Assembly (NCBI GenBank): GCA_947396885.1
Contig: OX377204.1
Coordinates: forward strand, 24,373,706 to 24,437,705
Length of the DNA stretch: 64,000 nt
Source: Heligmosomoides polygyrus polygyrus
Taxonomy: Eukaryota; Nematoda; Chromadorea; Rhabditida; Heligmosomidae
Direction: 5' to 3'
Position numbers and translations under genes: made by a program. The notes beneath the pieces were generated by a model, which had not been told where the DNA came from, searched no databases, and saw nothing but the letters and a program-made list of their open reading frames with translations. Below are positions 41,866 through 52,439 of this stretch, piece after piece (positions within the stretch are counted from its first letter, which is position 1; each line of letters opens with the position of its first letter).

Positions 41866-43182
41866 AGCACGACGATTTCGATTTGGAAGAAGAAAGACAG
41901 TCCTGCAGACTGCTCCAATTATCGTCCGATTCGCTTGCTTTCGCACAGCATGAAGATCTTCGAGCGAATCCTCGATAGACGAATTCGTGTAATCGTCAAG
42001 CTGTCGGAAAACCAGTGCGGCCTCGTAGCTGGCAGTGGAACCATTGATGCTATACACGCCGCCCGCCTCCTGGTGGAGAACCACCGCAAGAAACAGAAGC
42101 CGGTGCATATAGCCTTTCTCGACTTGGAGAAGGCCTTCGACTGCGTACCGCGTGAGGTTATATGGTACGCCTTGCGACAACACAACGTACCTGAGGAACT
42201 CATAGAGTGGGTGCGGATGCTCTACTCTTGCCCAAAGAGTAGAGTGCAAGCTGCAGCTGGAACCTCAATGGAGTTTCCCACCTCTGTTGGGGTGCACCAG
42301 GGTTCTGCGCTTTCTCCACTCCTCTTTGTTGTCGTCATGGATGCCATTAGGCGAGATCTTCAGAAGCCTGTTCCATGGACATTGCTCTATGCTGATGACG
42401 TGATGCTCGCTTGCGAAGATAAAGATGATCTCGAGCGGCAGATGCAAGCTCGGTGCGACCGCCTGGCGATGTTCGGACTCAAATTGAACGTCAAGAAGAC
42501 CGAGTACCTAACGACTGACGTAAGCGAGTCCGGTCCCATTAAGATTAACGTTACTGAGCTTGCACGCACTTCGGTGTTTACACCGAAGTGCGTGCAAGCT
42601 ACGTGTAAATACCTGGGATCAGCAATAGCGTCTGACGGCGGCCTGATGGTTGAAGTGAACTCACGCGTGAGTGCAGCTTGGTCCAAGTGGCGTTCGCTGA
42701 CTGGTGTGCTCTGCGACAGGAAGATACCAGAGCAACTGAAGTCAAAGGTCTACAGAACAGTCATCCGGCCGGTAGCAATATACGGCGCTGAATGTTGAGC
42801 TGTTATGAAGGAGGCTGAGACGCTCCTCAGCGTCATGGAGACGAAGATGCTGCGCTGGACGGCTGCAGTCATGGACCGCATTCGAAACGAAGCTATTCGG
42901 CAGAAGTTCGGTGTCGCGCCGATAGCGGACAAGATGCGCGAAGCTCGCTTACGATGTTATGGCCACGTTCTGCCTTTAAAGGAAGACAGCATCCGCAAGA
43001 TAGGCCTTGAGTTGGAAGTGTCAGGAACGCGGCCTAGAGGACGCCCGAAGCAGCGTTGGTCGGATACGTTACACATGGACATGAAAGTAACTGGCGTCCA
43101 CCCTGATCAAGCGCATGACCGGGAAAGGTGGCGTCATGACACCAGTAGAGCGGACCCCGCGACGAAGAGGGACAAACGCTGA
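41866..43182 (+). pseudogene. RTE reverse transcriptase, one in-frame stop, endonuclease missing
   Basis: Blocks in order: DCSNYRPIRLLSHSMKIFER, VHIAFLDLEKAFDCVPREVI, VGVHQGSALSPLLFVVVMDA, LLYADDVMLACEDKDDLERQ (catalytic YADD), LNVKKTEYL, KYLGSAIASDGG, then SLTGVLCDRKIPEQLKSKVY and YGAEC. A TGA at 42796-42798 stands where the related copy at 5796-6322 has Trp (AECW). The frame then continues unchanged with ETLLSVMETKMLRW, REARLRCYGHVL and RPRGRPKQRW to 43182. The RT core looks intact; the apurinic-type endonuclease domain is absent. Confidence 0.88.
42557..42600. repeat. Perfect 21-bp palindrome arms, 2-nt spacer, in the RT frame
   Basis: The left arm 42557-42577 (AGCTTGCACGCACTTCGGTG...) and right arm 42580-42600 are exact reverse complements around TT. 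It lies between LNVKKTEYL and KYLGSA and adds residues (TPKCVQATC) absent from related copies, without shifting the frame. Confidence 0.9.
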
Positions 43183-43812
43183 AGAGGAAGAAGAAGAAGT
43201 TATATGTCGTTCGAAAGAAAATGTCTTGCTCTATAAGAATATGTGTAGCGTTTATTGACTTCTACTGAATATCAACAAAATGCCAAAAAGAGAAAAATCG
43301 TCTTCACCAACAACTCCTTTTCCTTCTTCAGTTGTTGATATTCGACAGAAATCAGCGTGAGCCAATAAATGCGACACAAATTCTTACTAAGCAAGACATC
43401 CTCTTCCAAACGACATATAACACCAAGCAAAAAAGGCCAACCACAGAACCGGAGTTTTGGTAAAAATTCGGACGGAAAAGTCGGAATTCCCAATTTGATG
43501 GCCTAAAAATGAATAAAGGGCAAGCGAGAAAATTGGTCCAACACATATTCTTGTAGTACAGATCATTGTCTTCCAAGTGCTATAAAAAACTGCGCAAAAG
43601 TTACAAACCTAAGCGGAGAAAACAAGTGCGCAAATGGCTACTTTTTCACTTTTCCACTTTCCACTTCAACGACCTAAAAAAATGCAATACATGTTCTGAT
43701 AGAGCGAATCATTCTCTTTCGAAAGCTATGCAGCGCTGTGCAAGAGACCGCCGGCGGAATCTGCAGTGAATCGTTGAAAAAAAAAACGGCGGGGACTTAT
43801 GGCACACCCTAA

Positions 43813-44625
43813 TGGAAAGTTCTTGACATGTTTTTTGCTGCATTTTGCATGGGTACTTTAAGAAAGCTTGCTTTTATTGTTTTTCCGAAAGACATATGCA
43901 CCTTAATCATATGCGACCTAGAATGGCATAACTTTGCCTCTTTATTGTAACTAATTTCTTAGGTATTGAAGAGGATATTGTAAATTTCTTGCCATTAGGT
44001 GGGCTAGCTTTTTCTGTACCTTCAGCTTTCCGTGCTATTTTTTTACTTTGCACGTTACTGGACTTAAATTAAACTTAACAAGTGATTGTCACCTCTGACA
44101 AATCCCTATGCTTATTTTGGTTTTGTAACGTTTTGTGCACAATACTACCAGAACTACTTTAGTGACGGTAAATTGTAGACAAGGACGTGGAACAGACAGG
44201 TACAACAACGACTTCGTGTAGCTGTGAATGTACATAGTCTCCTTGCACGTAGAAGCTCTGTGAACACAGAAAGAACTAGTGACTTTTGTAGCTTGCACTA
44301 TAAAAAGAAGTGCACCCATAAAGGCAACGGAACTTTCACGTGTTTGTACTATAGTTCGAAACGAATTGTTTATTCTTAAATGAGGACATTGTCTCTTTTT
44401 ACACATAAACTCATCTGTGTTTGTTAGCTAGGTCACTCGAGGGAAGGGGTCAGCTGCGAGAGGCAGAAGATAGGTCGCGAAACGAGATTTCAAGCGCTCG
44501 CTAGGCACTTTGCAGTTCATCGGAAAGAGGGCTCGGTGCTGACCGCGAATACGTGTGCAATTTACATTGCTCTCAATCTCAAGAGCGCTACTGAAAAGCG
44601 GCGGATCAATTATTAATAATTGAAT
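43813..44625. other. No feature recognised
   Basis: AT-rich sequence with a 105-codon minus-strand frame of low-complexity character. No transposon ends or exons are recognised. Confidence 0.35.
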
Positions 44626-44636
44626 ATTAATTACTT

Positions 44637-44950
44637 CGGGCGCGTGTAGCGCAGTGGGCGCGTGTAGCGCAGTCGGAGGAGGCGCGACTGCCGCGTGCAC
44701 CCGATACCAGGTTCCTGGTTCGGATTTACCGCCCAGGCCAACCAAGCCTTCCATCCCTCCGGGGTCGGTGAGTTGGTACCAGACTTGTCTGGGAAGGATA
44801 AAGCGCTGACTTGTTCATCGGCTGGCCACCGCAAGTCATTGTATGGCCAAATACGCACTCATGTCGCCTCCACGACATCCCGTAGAAGTAGAATGCGCTG
44901 GCGCATCCCAGAAGGGATTGACTAACGCCGTCCTTTATCCTCTTTTTATT
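44637..44950 (+). mobile_element. SINE family A, full-length, with target duplication
   Basis: The 11-bp repeat ATTAATTACTT flanks it (44626-44636 and 44951-44961). The head has the GGGCGCGTGTAGCGCAGT unit twice in tandem, then GGAGGAGGCGCGACTGC, the B-box-like GGTTCCTGGTTCGGATTT, and all body blocks to GACTAACGCCGTCCTTTATC. It inserted at the 3' tail of the adjoining minus-strand RTE. Confidence 0.88.
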
Positions 44951-45363
44951 ATTAATTACTTACTTACTTTGATACTTTGATGGTCCTTTGTCGGCTGGAG
45001 GTCTTCTCAGCGGGGACACAAATCTTCCAGACCGCTCGATCTCTGGCTGCTTGCATCCAGTGAGGCAGACTCCGCTCTCTGAAAGATCTTAAGAATGAGT
45101 CTGCCCATCGCGTTGGCGGTCGTCCCAGTGGGGTCTTATGGTCTCTCGGGAGCCATTCTGTGACACGGAGACTCCATCTATCGTCCTTCCGTCGAAGCAG
45201 GTGTCCGGCCCAGCGATATTTGGACTTCTTCATGTACTGCAGCGGGTCCGCTAATTGCGACTTCTCCCGTAGCTCCGAGCTTCCTAGACCTTCTTGCCAT
45301 TACTGACGAAGGCTTGTCCTTAGAAGACATCTCTCCAGTGCACGATGCGTAGTTTGCATCGCT

Positions 45364-46950
45364 CTAGCGATTGTCTTGTTGGCGGGCCAGGTTTCCGTCC
45401 GTAACACATCGCAGGCAGTACAGAGGCGTTGAATATCGAGGCCCTGAGGCCGAATCGGTGACTTCGCGAATCGAACTGAAGGCTGCCCATGCTGCGCGTC
45501 TCCTGCGGGCGATTTCAGAAGCGAGGTCGTTATCCATGTTCAGCTCTCTTCCCAGATAGACGCAGGAGTCGACCTGTTGCAGAGCGACTCCATTTAACCT
45601 TACGAGTCCCGTGTCACACCACTGGTTGACCATAAATTGTGTTTTGGACATATTGATGTCCAATCCAATCTTCATACCTGCCACATTAAGCTCGTTCAGC
45701 ATTTCCTCGACTTCTGCCGTGCTGGTAGAGATGAGAACAATATCGTCGGCGAAGCGAAGGTTGCTGATCCGTTTACCGTCGACAAGGTATCGTCCCAGTT
45801 CAAGTCTTTCATGGCATCCTGGAGTGCCGCTCTGAATAGCTTGGGAGAAATCGTGTCTCCCTGCCGTACTCCTTTCCCGATAGGAATTTTAAGCTTTCGA
45901 TCGAACAGCTATGGTAGTCGATGTGTTTGAGAAGCATTCGTCGAGAAGTCGGATGTAGGGCGATGGTATACCAACATGCACAAGCGCGTTCAGAACGGCG
46001 TTGATTTCCACAGAGTCGAACGCTTTCCGGTAATCCACGAAGACAAGTACAAGTGGGAGGTGGTATTCGCGGCTCCTCTCGATGAGCTGTGAGACAGTCT
46101 GAATATGGTCCATGCAGGAGAAATCCTTGCGAAACCGTGCTTGCTCCACTGGCTGATATTCATCCAAGCAACGCTCCATGCGGTTAAGCAGTATCTTGGT
46201 GAAGATCTTGTACACAACCGAGAGAAGGCTGATGGGTCGATAGTTGTTGATATCCTCCTGCTAACCTTTTTTGAAGATTAAAACTGTTTTCGACTCCTTC
46301 CATGAGTCCGGAATCCTACCAAGTCGAAGGTAGTGGTTGAAGTGCTTGGCAAGAAGTGAGGCGAGGGCACTGCCACCCGCACGAAGGAGATCAGCAGAAA
46401 TGCCGTCCGGTCCGGGAGCCCGGCCCGGCTTCATCCTTCTGATGGCATGAGCAACTTCTGATTCCAGAATGGGAGGTACTTCCTCAGCTGGTGGCATCAC
46501 GCATTTCGGGACAGTGATGGAAGAACGGAACAGATCTGTGTAGAATTCCTGAACGATGGCCTCCATCGCTCTTCGAGACGTTTGCGTTGTTCCATCCTTA
46601 TCCACAAGGGCTGACATTATTGCCTTCTGATCGCAGAGATCTCGTTTGCAGCGCTTTATGCTTGAACCTTTCCCAGCCGCTTCTAACTGTTTCAATCTTC
46701 TGTAGGCTTGAATGGACTCCTTCACTGCAATTCGACAGGCCATCGAGATGGTGATTCTTTCCAGATGGGAAGCATTAGGATCCAGTTTGACAGCTCTTCT
46801 TTGCTCCAAGAGCTTAATCGCATTTGCGTTAAGTCTTGAAGCAGACGGTGATGTGGCTCCGCAAGAGCTGCTAGCACATTTCAATAGTCCTTTGGAGAGA
46901 ATGTCGTAGTCTTCCGATGGATCTTCAAGAAGATTCCAATCGTACGACTT
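45364..46950 (-). pseudogene. RTE reverse transcriptase, broken
   Basis: In the endonuclease frame: linker AIRRMKPGRAPGPDGISADL, SWKESKTVLIFKKG, TAG (46261), NNYRPISLLSVVYKIFTKIL, and VFVDYRKAFDSVEINAVLNA. A different frame carries IPIGKGVRQGDTISPKLF (about 45890-45830). The first frame then resumes with SNLRFADDIVLISTS (catalytic FADD at about 45740), KIGLDINMSKTQFMV and VYLGRELNM. The two shifts compensate each other, so little of the RT is lost, but the gene cannot be translated as one chain. Confidence 0.85.
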
Positions 46951-46956
46951 TATCGC

Positions 46957-48006
46957 CTATTCCAACTCCTCAGACTTGAATGTGGGGATCCTCACCGGTG
47001 CCGGTTTATGAGTGTCACGCTTGAACATCCTTTTTTTGAGAGTCAGATTTGCACGGACAAGACGGTGATCCGAGCCGGCGTCAAATGAAGGCAGCACGGA
47101 GACGTCGAACAGACTCCAGCGTCTGTTTGTAAGAACATGGTCGATCTCCGAACGTGTTTCTCCATTTGGGCTTTCCCAGGTCCATCGTCGGTTTGAAGGC
47201 TTCTTAAACATAGAATTTCCATGGTAGAGACGGCACGCGGATAGGAAGTCTATCAGGCGCTCTCCGTTTTCGTTCCTTGAGGAAGTTCCATGTGGTCCTA
47301 GCCTCCATTCGTCGTGATCATTCGTACCGACGATAGCGTTCAAGTCACCAACGACAACTTTGTAGTAGCTCTTCTCGTCGTTGACAGTCCTTTCGAACAG
47401 CTTGTAGAATTCCTCCTTTTCTTCATCTGTGGCCGCAGATGTTGGAGCATATCCATTTATGATGGAGATGGTTCCTTGATCTTTGGTTTCCAGAGGAAGA
47501 ACAGCTACTCGCGGACTGATGATCTTGTAAGAGTCTACTAGGTGGTGCACTGTCGAATTGACGAGAAATCCAACTCCGCCAATATTCTTTCTGTCCACCT
47601 TTGCTCCGATAATGAGAAGCTCGTTGTGGTCGGTCCTTCTTATGGTTTCCGTTCTGCCTTTCGTTTCCTGCAGGGCGATAACGTCGTGTTTGATGTTGCG
47701 GCTTCTGTAAAGCAGTGTCCGAAGATCCTGCTCAGATGCGATCGAACGACAGTTATAAGTGCAGACGAATAGACAGTTTCCGTGTCGTGGTGGGAGGGAG
47801 TTTCCGGTGGTCCGATTCCAATGACGTCCTGATAGTTTAACTCCGAGATTAGATGGCCCCTCGCCGGAGGTGGATGCAACCGACGTCGTAGAAGTCCACC
47901 TCCGGCGCGCGGTGGATCGGGGCGCGGGTTTAGTTGTTTGAGCCGTAGCGGTGGTCTGGTTGCTCACATGTTCCTGGCCAGGGATACAGGAGAGCCGCCC
48001 ATACAC
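46957..48006 (-). CDS. RTE apurinic/apyrimidinic-type endonuclease domain, open frame
   Basis: The open frame has 349 codons. Endonuclease motifs are in order: CTYNCRSI, ALQETKGR (catalytic Glu), INGYAPTSA, VVVGDLNAIVG (Asp/Asn), RWTWESPNG, SEIDHVLTNRR, and AGSDHRLVRANL (Asp/His). All key residues look intact. This domain nicks target DNA to prime reverse transcription. The frame ends at TAG 46957, after which the same frame continues into the RT, so the stop is a lesion and not a natural end. The start is uncertain; the first recognised domain begins about 90 residues in. Confidence 0.85.
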   Translation of the reverse strand: MYGRLSCIPGQEHVSNQTTATAQTTKPAPRSTARRRWTSTTSVASTSGEGPSNLGVKLSGRHWNRTTGNSLPPRHGNCLFVCTYNCRSIASEQDLRTLLYRSRNIKHDVIALQETKGRTETIRRTDHNELLIIGAKVDRKNIGGVGFLVNSTVHHLVDSYKIISPRVAVLPLETKDQGTISIINGYAPTSAATDEEKEEFYKLFERTVNDEKSYYKVVVGDLNAIVGTNDHDEWRLGPHGTSSRNENGERLIDFLSACRLYHGNSMFKKPSNRRWTWESPNGETRSEIDHVLTNRRWSLFDVSVLPSFDAGSDHRLVRANLTLKKRMFKRDTHKPAPVRIPTFKSEELE

Positions 48007-48552
48007 GACAAAGCGTCGCGTACAGCGTGACCGCTGGTGCCGTTAGCCATCACAAAGTGATGTTCACCCCTTCACCGCGGTTAGGTGGCACATGAAGGGG
48101 AATATTAATTAATGGTAATTTTTCATCAAGATGGGCTATTGTTTCCAGATTGATTACTCTGAAGTTTGTGCTTCCAAAAGTCACTATTAATCATGGGAGA
48201 TATCTGGTAATTGTTCTCTTTTTTCTGATTTTGAAACTGTGCACTTGATGATGTAAAACAGTCATTTCTAAGCTCATGCACGGTAATTTTGAAAATGGGA
48301 GAAGGAATGCCTGAGAAATGGAGAGGACAGTAAGGCCGTTATTCGCCTGTGTATTCTATAGCGGACTCTTTATTGAACAGAACCGGCTATAACATATGGT
48401 TCTAAAACCAAATGCGGCTGCCGAATTTACGTCTTGGCTGCTTTTTAATCTTAGCTTGCTCCTAGCTGGTACCCATCTCTAAGGAATGGTAGTCAACTCT
48501 GTTCCTACTGCTCTCTGCAAAGCTTTTTTTTGTCATCCATTTGACCAATATA

Positions 48553-49560
48553 TTAGGTTGAGTAACAAATTGTGCAAATAATTTGTCTTTTAGAAAAAAT
48601 AAAACTACATCACAAAAGAAAAATATTACCGTCATTTTCAATGAGTTTCTTCCGCTTTCCGTGCACTGAGTGATTACGTTCCTGCAGAATTTCGTTGGCT
48701 TCAACCTGAAGAAGTCGTGTACCCCCGCCGGCGAAGCGCTTACCATGGGGGAAATGGCAATCGACCGAAGCAGATGGCCCTCATACGGCGCAATGTCGGG
48801 GTGTATGGTGGATGCTTGATTTTGGTCCAGCCCAATTCTTAGATTTTTGCCAGCGTTTGAAGTGCCGTAAGCGGTCAGCTGTTGCCCCGGTGGATGAAGC
48901 ATTGGCTCGTATCGACTTCTTTCTCCACTTATTTTGCTGGATCTAGTCGAGTTGGCAAATGCGAGACCGTCGTGGATGGTTTAACTATGAGGAGCAGCTT
49001 CCTGTTCACTGAACCATTACATATCCATCAAACGCACAGCAGGACGTTCTTTCGGTGGAGCTCACCTCGTTGAGTTCCAGTATTGCTTTCCTGCTTTACA
49101 GTTGTAGTGAAGCATCCGCTTTTCACTGGTAAAGACTCGATGCAGGCCCCCTCGTTTGAACCGGTGCCGGAGCTCTCAAGTCGGAAGCAGGGAGTCGGAA
49201 GCACAGCGATTTACTTCGATTTCCGTCAATGTGTGAGGCACTAATGAAGGCGGTTTTGGCGACCTTCCTATCTTCTGCAACCAACTAGCGGTGGTTCACT
49301 AAAACGTGTGAAGATCAGCGGTCACTACTAGTGTGGTTGGAGAAGAATTCGGCTTGATGGATTGGCACAGGCGCCCTTTGTTTTCAGCAGTTGATCATCC
49401 CCGTTGTGGTTTGCCTTTGTTGCACTTCTGGGCGGAAAGGAACTGCTGTTTCCATCTCCAGTAATTTGTTCGGCTAGGAGAGGACAAGCCGGCGACTTCC
49501 TGGATGTGCTTGGCCCCCGTCGCTGAGTTGCTGCCGAGCCTGAACTAACTGAAAATAAAA
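48553..49560 (-). pseudogene. Decayed mariner transposon
   Basis: The left end TTAGGTTGAGTAACAAATTG sits next to TA (48551-48552). On the minus strand scattered frames give LHRVFTS.EKRMLHYNC and KAGKQYWN (equivalent to TSDEKW...). DIAPYEGHLLRSIA follows, where the third catalytic Asp is Glu, and then DFFRLKPTKFCRNVITQCTE near the C-terminus. It has many stops and frameshifts. The other inverted repeat was not found. It is a different mariner lineage from the 6457-7734 element. Confidence 0.65.
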
Positions 49561-49599
49561 TCACACGCTTTTTCACCTTGAGTGGTCATCGTTCTAGAG

Positions 49600-50520
49600 A
49601 ATAGAACTTTTCAACAACGCAAGAAAAATTAACGCTTCATAACTCAAGATGATTTCTGGGAAACAAGCTTTCAAGCAGATTATAATACTGTGGTGAGGAA
49701 TCATGTGCTACTCATTGGTGAGATGTTGATGGTGTTTTTCTACACCAAGCTTTAAGTCTCAACAAATAGCTAAATGCAAATGCATAAGTAAGCTGTTTAA
49801 ATATCTGAAATGTGCTTCATTCTCTTGAATCGCTATTACCTTGGTTGGCGATACTTACCCACTATGACGTGAAAAATCCAGGTGCTAAGTGTGCTGCAAG
49901 TAAATACTATATTAGTAGACTAGACACCTTTACGAGCTGTAAGAAACCTCGTCAAGGGCCTGGAAACCAAGGCTCCACTCTCCACCTACCACTCAAACGA
50001 CGCAGTTATGCTGATGTGTTGTTTGACATCAGCGACGACGTTTTCCGCTGATATTGTTAGGTAGGTCCAAAAATCAATACGATTTGAGCTGTCTCTTTCA
50101 AATTTATATATCTCCTCTTGCAGCTCAGATTTCCGCCTAATCTAAGACTTCTAGAATTGGTTTGTCTTTCCTGATAATGCGCTTCTTCTAGAATTTTATC
50201 GGCTTAAAGTCCTAGAAAAAACATGTCGAATAATGCGCATCATTGGGAGGTCGGAACGCGCCAGCTGGTTATAACCCAACACAGCACCGACCGTACCCAC
50301 AACAATACATCAGTCAAGGTACCGACCGTGAACGTCCTCTCTAATTGGAACGCCCATTTGTTGTCACCTGATTGGCTGGCACGTCCCCACCTATTAATAC
50401 TGCTCATATTCGCGACATATACCATACAAACTTTTACTGTCGACAAATTCGTGGAGGTTGGACTCGTTATTAGTTTTGGATATAATGTATATTATTAGTG
50501 AAAATTGGGACGTAATTTGC
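49600..50520. other. No feature recognised
   Basis: Short open frames only (the longest is 91 codons at 50223-50498), without family or splice support. Confidence 0.35.
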
Positions 50521-50524
50521 TTGC

Positions 50525-50780
50525 AGGTGAGTGTAGCGCAGTCGGAGGAGGTTCCGGCTGTGCACCCGATGCGAGGTCCCTTGTCCGGATCTTCTGCACA
50601 GGCCAACGAAGCCTTCCATCCGGCTTCTTGGGAAAGATAAAGCGCTGAACAATGAGCGTTGTTCACCGCAAGTCATTGTATGGCCAACTCAAATCGCCTC
50701 TAGGACATCCCTCAGAAGTAGAATGTGTGGCGCATCCCAAAAAGGAATTAATTAACGCGTCCTTTATCCTATCCTTAATT
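50525..50780 (+). mobile_element. SINE family A copy
   Basis: GTGTAGCGCAGTCGGAGGAG at the head, a degenerate B box (GGTCCCTTGTCCGGATCT), GCCTTCCATCC, GCAAGTCATTGTATGGCC, GTGGCGCATCCCAAA and TTAACGCGTCCTTTATCC. Confidence 0.75.
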
Positions 50781-51146
50781 GATTAGCACCCCTACCTCTA
50801 GAGATGTCCGTGGGGCTGTTACGCGCTCAAGATTATCCATGCCTACGTTGTATAGTTTTCTGATAAACGATCTACAAACTTTGTTTGGCTACTTAGCCAA
50901 CTTCCCACTGCACCTATCGCTGCTGACAGGATGTCATACTTCATCGTGCGTCTCTAGGAAGGTTCAACGAAGAATTTCGTCGTCCGTGAAGATCACTTTC
51001 TCAAGGTGAGTAACAGTCAAGCCAATAAATGTTTTTCTGCAGACGCTTAAAGTGAAGACGAACTCAAACACCTATTTGATGTTCTTCTTGTTGCTCTGTT
51101 TGTCGGACACAGTTGTTGGACATCTTCTTTCTTTTCCTAGGAAATA

Positions 51147-52195
51147 TTAGGTTGTCAAATAAGTCCTCGCCGTTTTTTTCAACGATTCACTGCAGATTTC
51201 GCCGGCGGCCTCTTGCATAGCGCCGCATAGCTTTCGAAAGAGAATGATTTGCTCTATCAGAGCATGTATTACATTTCTTTTTTCATCATGAAATTTGTCA
51301 ATTTTTAGGTCGTTGAAGTGAAAAGTGAAAAAGTGAAAAAGTAGCCATTTGCGCACTTGTTCTCTCCGCTTAGGTTTGTAATTTTTTGCGCAGTTTTTTC
51401 GAGCATTTGGGAGACAATGTTCTGTACTACAAGAATATGTGTTGGCCCGATTTTCTCACTTGCCCTTATTGATTTTTAGTCCATCAAATTGGGAATTCCG
51501 ACTTTTCCATCCGAATTTTTACCAAAACTCCGGTTCTGTGATTGGACTTTTTTTGCTTGGTATCATATGTCGTTTGGAAGAAGATGTCTTGCTCAGTAAG
51601 AATTTGTGTCGCGTTTATTGGCTCACGCTGATTTCTGTCGAATATCACAACTGAAGAAGGAGAAGGAGTTGTTGGTGAAGACGATTTCTCTTTTTGGCAT
51701 TATGTTGATATTCAAAAGAAATCAATAAACGCGACACATATTCTTATAGAGCAAGACATTCTCTTTCGAAGGACATATAACACCAACCCAAAAAGTCCAA
51801 CCACAGAGCAGAAGCTGTCGACAAAAATAACAATCCTCCTTCGGACGTCCCAATTTGATGACCTAAAAATCAATAAAGGACAAGTGAGAAAATAGGTCCA
51901 ACACATATTCTTGTAGTACAGAACATTGTCTTCCAAATGCTATAACAAACTGCGCAAAAAATTACAAACCTAAGCGGAGAGAACAAGTGCGCAAATGGCT
52001 ACTTTTTCACTTTTTCACTTTTCACTTCAGCGACCTAAGAATTGACAAAATTCATGATTTAAAAAGAAATGCAATACATGTTCTGATAGAGCAAGTCATT
52101 TTCTTTCGAAAGCTATGCAGCGCTATGCAAGAGACCGCCGGCGAAATCAGCAGTGAATCGTTGAAAAAACGCCGGGGACTTATGGGGCAACCTAT
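51147..52195. mobile_element. Mariner-type foldback FB2, copy 2, uninterrupted
   Basis: Ends TTAGGTTGTCAAATAAGTCC and ...GGACTTATGGGGCAACCTAT, next to TA on the left (51145-51146) and TAA on the right. The arms are about 500 bp each and largely complementary, with a central non-palindromic part near 51650-51700. One block in each arm differs (CCGACTTTTCCATCCGAATT in the left, GACAAAAATAACAATCCTCC in the right). In copy 1 these blocks are swapped, so the copies are in opposite orientation. Confidence 0.82.
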
Positions 52196-52204
52196 AATAT
52201 ACGT

Positions 52205-52430
52205 ATACCATGAATTCTGATTCGATGGATATCGTGGAAGCAGCTTAAGTAGGTATTGGCCTACGACCTAATCGTAAGTAACAACTTGCGGCGACCACCC
52301 GAGGAGCGGGTCAGTGATTTATCTTTCCCGGACAAGTGTGGAACCAAATTAACGATCCCTCCAGAGCAGTGGGAGGCACTGGAAATCCGGACTGAGAACA
52401 TTAAGCCGGAGTGCAAGTGACAGCCGGTAA
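52205..52430 (-). mobile_element. SINE family A, diverged copy
   Basis: Minus-strand blocks: GGCTGTCACTTGCACTCC, GTCCGGATTTCC, CCTCCCACTGCTCTGG, TTGGTTCCACACTTGTCCGG and CCACGATATCC. Promoter boxes are worn. Confidence 0.5.
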
Positions 52431-52439
52431 GTTGTATTA

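Larger units (their letters stand above)
41863..43198 (+). mobile_element. RTE-type retrotransposon, 5'-truncated (subfamily b), inside FB2
   Basis: Flanking direct repeats GTTACATGTC (41853-41862) and GTTATATGTC (43199-43208) match the FB2 target sequence. The body holds one RT reading frame with a single stop. It ends GCTGAAGAGGAAGAAGAAGA, the (GAA)n-like tail seen in the 30213-31410 copy. Both copies begin at nearly the same protein position, just before DCSNYR. Confidence 0.88.
41438..43812. mobile_element. Mariner-type foldback FB2, copy 1, split by an RTE
   Basis: The ends TTAGGATTTCTCATAAGTC and ...GACTTATGGCACACCCTAA are inverted. The arms (41438-41862 and 43199-43812) include CGATTCACTGCAGATTTCGC, TTGCTCTAACA, GTGAAAAAGTAGCCATTTGC and their complements. 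Without the RTE at 41863-43198 the element is about 1.03 kb, as in copy 2 (51147-52195). TTAGG... ends next to TA suggest mobilisation by a mariner transposase. It has no coding sequence of its own. Confidence 0.8.
44962..48106 (-). mobile_element. RTE-type non-LTR retrotransposon, near full length (subfamily a)
   Basis: About 3.1 kb on the minus strand: endonuclease (48006-46957), linker and RT (46950-45364), C-terminal RWAGHLLRR...GRPPTRW domain (45233-44964), then an AAGT-type tail. ATTAATTA occurs at both edges (44951 and about 48107), probably the target duplication. Disruptions are two in-frame TAG stops (46957-46959, 46261-46263), a frame excursion between about 45895 and 45810, and one frameshift before the last domain. 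The length matches RTE elements of nematodes (about 3.3 kb). Confidence 0.85.
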
